A stretch of 11,590 bases of DNA from contig MU646365.1 in NCBI GenBank assembly GCA_026770585.1, positions 11,579 to 23,168 on the forward strand. The letters run 5' to 3'. The notes below the pieces were generated by a model that was not told where the DNA came from, ran no database searches, and was given only the letters and a program-made list of their open reading frames with translations. A program made the position numbers and the translations under genes. Source of the stretch: Baffinella frigidus (lineage: Eukaryota; Cryptophyceae; Cryptomonadales; Baffinellaceae). Below, piece by piece: positions 10,601 through 11,590 of this stretch. The first letter of the stretch is position 1, and each line of letters starts with the position of its first letter.

Positions 10601-11491
10601 TGGCAAAGCTTCAGGCTTTATTATGGGTTAGGCTCAAGCCAGATAACGAGTGATCCGACAGGCGCTGCGACCGAGAGCTGCGAACGAGGGGCCCAGGCCA
10701 GTGGACTGAACCGGGCAGGGTTTGCACGAGAGCGGTACCTGAATTTGATGAGGGTGGTAACTATTTTTTTACGAGGGCAGTAACTAAATTTGTACGAGAG
10801 TGGTATCTAATCTGATCAGGCTTTGTACCAGGAGAAGCTCTTGTTAGTCAACCGCTTTGGCTAAGCACCTTGGTGCTGCTAACGATACTCTCGTTTAGGG
10901 TCAGAGTCTAGGGTTTAGGGTTTAGGGTTTACGAATGATCGAAAAGTCCCATCCCGACCCGCTTAAAGCCGACCCGTGAGTCAAAATTATCCGGATAATC
11001 CGGAGAATCAACTTCACGAATCCGGAGAATCAACGTTTGGCACATTCTCACTTGTGACGTTGGCGGTGGTGATCCTCTCGGCGCTGGACGGGACCATGTT
11101 TAGTTATTTTTGGGGGAGCACTGGAAATTTATCTGCTCAAAATTATTATAGTATTTATCATTGCCCACAGTTGTTGAATTAAACCTGTCCCCAGATTAAC
11201 TCAGGTGGTGATTCTTTCGGCGCTTGACGGCACCTTCCAGAAGGAGCCTTTCGGGCCCGTCCTATCCCTCCGCCCGAAGGAAGTGGCTCAAGATCCAGCC
11301 TCGATTTGATCCATTTCAGGTTCTCGTGGTTCGCCAGGTGCAGTGCGCACACGTTTCTGAAGAGAGAGCGGGTGGTGCAGGTGGTGATTCTTTCGGCGCT
11401 GGACGGGACCTTCCAGAAGGAGCCGTTTGGGCCCGTCCTGACGCTCCTCCCAAGAGCTGAGAGCATTACTAAGCTCTCTGCGGTCTGCAAG
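7258..11491 (+). CDS. Thymidine kinase, TK1/type II family, 6 exons, 3'-partial
   Basis: Spliced from exons 7258-7651, 7853-7922, 8569-8631, 8710-8770, 9369-9458 and 11381-11491. Phases 1, 2, 0, 0 between segments all match, giving 263 codons. The family phosphorylates thymidine with ATP for dTTP salvage. Visible motifs: P-loop [27 protein letters not shown], the catalytic motif [10 protein letters not shown] (Glu of DE is the general base in TK1), [21 protein letters not shown] and [15 protein letters not shown]. Compared with human TK1 (about 234 residues), the core is collinear; the rest of the zinc site and the lasso C-terminus are beyond 11590. About 131 residues precede the P-loop, more than in cytosolic TK1. 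Divergent from the PDZ-MORN gene. It resembles TK1, not the dNK/TK2 family. Exons were joined by eye. Confidence 0.92.
7853..7922 (+). CDS. TK exon 2: P-loop
   Basis: Acceptor gttccag|GG at 7850-7852. GG plus the last G of exon 1 makes the Gly of [17 protein letters not shown], followed by HKLASRK. This is the Walker A region with the TK1-typical GPMFAGKS. Donor AA|gtgcga is phase 2. High confidence because the split codons on both sides restore conserved residues. Confidence 0.93.
8080..8240. other. Unassigned part of TK intron 2 with GGTACA repeats
   Basis: Contains two related phrases ggtacagcccctgcctggtttagtgac and ggtacaaaacgtgcgaggtttagtcac, spaced 40 bp. GGTACAAA/TTTGTACC also occurs near 2997, 3290, 4272, 6515, 7970 and 10824. 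No exon seen in 7930-8270. Confidence 0.5.
8275..8415. mobile_element. 141-bp MITE-like element, copy in TK intron 2
   Basis: Same length and collinear with 6456-6596 (ctcactcgg, gactattctcaa, acattctggg, gagccc, ttggtgagccc). Its ends are more diverged (cccagctctgcctca against gggacagatctagg). Confidence 0.78.
8569..8631 (+). CDS. TK exon 3
   Basis: Acceptor cgcag|G at 8567-8568. Encodes (K)[19 protein letters not shown] then A and the first two bases of a Thr codon; donor gtgagc. It corresponds to the C-L-V-I-K-Y-A-K-D strand of TK1. Phase 2 in and out. Confidence 0.93.
8710..8770 (+). CDS. TK exon 4: THD motif
   Basis: Acceptor agcag|G at 8707-8709; the G completes Thr, giving [18 protein letters not shown] then LDE. 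The T-H-D motif aligns with the conserved THD of type II thymidine kinases. Donor GAG|gtgcaa, phase 0. The preceding intron (8632-8709) is only 78 bp and ends in telomere-like CCCTTAACCCTAAAG. Confidence 0.92.
8775..8905. repeat. CCCTAAA-like array in TK intron 4
   Basis: Drifted heptamers (AACCCTG, AACCCTA, AATCCTG, AATCCCG). More AAACCAT units continue at 9034-9085. Orientation is C-rich on the plus strand, hence in the TK transcript. Confidence 0.85.
9085..9335. repeat. AT-rich AAATAAAT tracts in TK intron 4
   Basis: Two blocks (about 9085-9145 and 9238-9335) of AATAAATAAATAA and ATAATAAATA sequence, one in each unit of the 186-bp tandem duplication. Confidence 0.75.
9183..9233 (+). pseudogene. 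Upstream 5'-half copy of TK exon 5
   Basis: Reads [17 protein letters not shown] and then diverges. The base change CAG to CAA removes the acceptor, so it should not be spliced. It is part of a 186-bp tandem duplication that also includes the preceding AT-rich and CCCTAAA intron sequence. Confidence 0.85.
9369..9458 (+). CDS. TK exon 5: catalytic DE motif
   Basis: Acceptor atcag|ATG at 9366-9368, the only acceptor in the window not followed by G. The 30 codons read [17 protein letters not shown] then [13 protein letters not shown]. The DEAQFYPD motif matches DEGQFFPD of TK1. Donor AAG|gtcctg, phase 0. A 51-nt copy of the 5' half lies 186 bp upstream (9183-9233) with its AG acceptor changed to AA. 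Seven copies of the 3' end follow within the next intron. Confidence 0.92.
9511..9540. repeat. GACGAGG...CCTCGTC hairpin, recurring
   Basis: A 7-bp inverted repeat around gtctgcgta, at 9511-9540 and again at 10341-10373 with a slightly longer loop; both are immediately followed by exon 5 fragments. Likely part of the duplicated unit. Confidence 0.55.
9595..9660. repeat. TTTATGG heptamer run
   Basis: Units TTTAGGG, TATGGTT and TTTATGG follow the short exon fragment at 9541. The phrase ATGGTCAAAAGCCTgAAACCAT after it recurs at 9929-9950. Confidence 0.7.
9737..9790 (+). pseudogene. Downstream 3'-half copy of TK exon 5 (copy 1)
   Basis: Encodes [18 protein letters not shown] in frame, followed by the same donor and intron start as the true exon (gtcctgtgcgggttt). 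Immediately before the TTC codon the sequence reads ggccag, so a 51-nt exon with phase 0 on both sides could in principle be spliced in. More probably an intronic echo. Confidence 0.8.
9837..9922. repeat. GGTTGTT heptamer microsatellite
   Basis: About eight exact TTGTTGG units and a few shortened ones. The 7-bp period matches the telomere-like arrays, so it may be a drifted, re-amplified variant. Confidence 0.9.
10089..10142 (+). pseudogene. Downstream 3'-half copy of TK exon 5 (copy 2)
   Basis: Encodes [17 protein letters not shown] with two replacements relative to the consensus copy, then gtgctt. The surrounding sequence is TTTAGGG-like. Confidence 0.8.
10248..10502 (+). pseudogene. Three short 3'-end copies of TK exon 5
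   Basis: Units at 10248-10274, 10376-10402 and 10476-10502 each keep the codons CEA(L/P)ANLG plus a final Lys or Gln. The first keeps the donor and gtcctgtgcgggtttagtatt-like intron start, the second has AT instead of GT at the donor, the third reads CAG|gtcttt. A still shorter fragment, ANLGK plus gtcctg, is at 9541-9555. TTTAGGG-like repeats separate them. Confidence 0.75.
10726..10818. repeat. Four-unit 23-bp tandem repeat
   Basis: Units start at 10726, 10748, 10771 and 10794, each of form A(C/T)GAG(A/G)G(C/T)GGTA-CT-AATTTG. Ends near tttgtaccagg. Non-coding. Confidence 0.7.
10860..10932. repeat. TTTAGGG run in TK intron 5
   Basis: Short array (about 10894-10932) following CGATACTCTCGTTTAGGG, a phrase that also recurs near 9575, 10510 and 10523. 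The neighbouring stretch 10620-10725 shows no recognisable feature. Confidence 0.75.
11066..11264 (+). pseudogene. Two 5'-part copies of TK exon 6
   Basis: 11066-11095 encodes [10 protein letters not shown] and then diverges into AT-rich sequence. 11205-11264 encodes [20 protein letters not shown] after an intact cag acceptor and then loses similarity, reaching a stop shortly after. Both precede the complete exon at 11381. Neither can replace it, because the AES..KL..AVC part is missing. Confidence 0.8.
11381..11491 (+). CDS. TK exon 6: ALDGTFQ to first zinc-site Cys
   Basis: Acceptor gtgcag|GTG at 11378-11380. The 37 codons contain [20 protein letters not shown] and then [17 protein letters not shown]. 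The AVC cysteine aligns with the first zinc ligand region of TK1. Donor AAG|gtgcgt, phase 0. Two shorter copies of its 5' part lie upstream at 11066-11095 and 11205-11264. Confidence 0.92.
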
Positions 11492-11495
11492 GTGC

Positions 11496-11590
11496 GTAAA
11501 CCCTAAACCCTAAACCCTAAACCCTAAACCCTAAACCCTAAACCCTAAACCCTAAACCCCAAACCCCAAACCCTAAACCCCAAACCCCAA
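11496..11590. repeat. CCCTAAA array at right edge (TK intron 6)
   Basis: About nine near-perfect AACCCTA units followed by CCCCAAA variants, starting four bases after the exon 6 donor. The window ends inside the array. Confidence 0.93.

Larger units (their letters stand above)
9995..10620. repeat. TTTAGGG-like arrays between exon 5 copies
   Basis: Runs at about 9995-10080, 10143-10245, 10308-10340, 10406-10470 and 10520-10560 alternate with the exon 5 3'-end copies. The G-rich strand is in the transcript here, the opposite of TK introns 3, 4 and 6. Confidence 0.82.

Noticed and set aside
11496-11590. Chromosome end (telomere) at the right edge
   Set aside because: A right-hand telomere should show TTTAGGG on the plus strand; here it is CCCTAAA, and the array sits inside the unfinished TK gene.

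Overview
This is a eukaryotic nuclear fragment, most likely from an alga. It holds two divergently arranged, intron-rich genes whose introns are filled with degenerate telomere-like heptamers (TTTAGGG, TTTGGGG and drifted forms), microsatellites, foldback elements and partial copies of neighbouring exons. Coding exons are short (51-160 nt, apart from a long first exon) and GC-rich. Thirteen of the 14 acceptors I could place read AG|G, and two donors appear to be GC instead of GT. That splice style, with TTTAGGG-type repeats and MORN proteins, is what I know from dinoflagellates (Symbiodiniaceae/Suessiales-like). A repeat-rich prasinophyte such as Cymbomonas is the alternative I cannot exclude. 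The taxon is inference; the gene structures are read from the sequence.

Minus strand, 7028 down to 342 and continuing off the left edge: a gene assembled here from ten exons (6869-7028, 6626-6696, 5627-5698, 5000-5059, 4688-4738, 3434-3559, 2582-2687, 2012-2121, 885-980, 342-410). All nine junctions keep one frame, giving 307 codons. The product has an N-terminal PDZ domain, a short extension, a run of 15 glutamates, a charged coiled-coil and then a series of MORN repeats. It looks like a scaffold or membrane-tethering protein.

Plus strand, 7258 to beyond 11491: a TK1-type (type II) thymidine kinase assembled from six exons (7258-7651, 7853-7922, 8569-8631, 8710-8770, 9369-9458, 11381-11491). 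These give 263 in-frame codons containing the P-loop, the THD motif, the DEAQFYPD catalytic motif and the ALDGTFQ and AVC motifs. The C-terminal zinc-binding part lies past the window. Residues before the P-loop include a signal-peptide-like segment, which suggests organelle or secretory targeting. Only 229 bp separate the two start codons, so the promoter region is shared.

The most unusual property is a rule for partial exon copies in the introns. Copies upstream of an exon keep its 5' part and acceptor; copies downstream keep its 3' part and donor. It holds for five exons on both strands (minus exons 6, 8 and 9; plus exons 5 and 6). Repeat periods (168 bp, 186 bp) show these came from tandem duplications with one breakpoint inside the exon. 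The introns also contain three copies of a 141-bp inverted-repeat element, a 130-bp TA-flanked foldback, other foldbacks and GA-rich satellites. No tRNA, rRNA, CRISPR or bacterial-type genes were seen.
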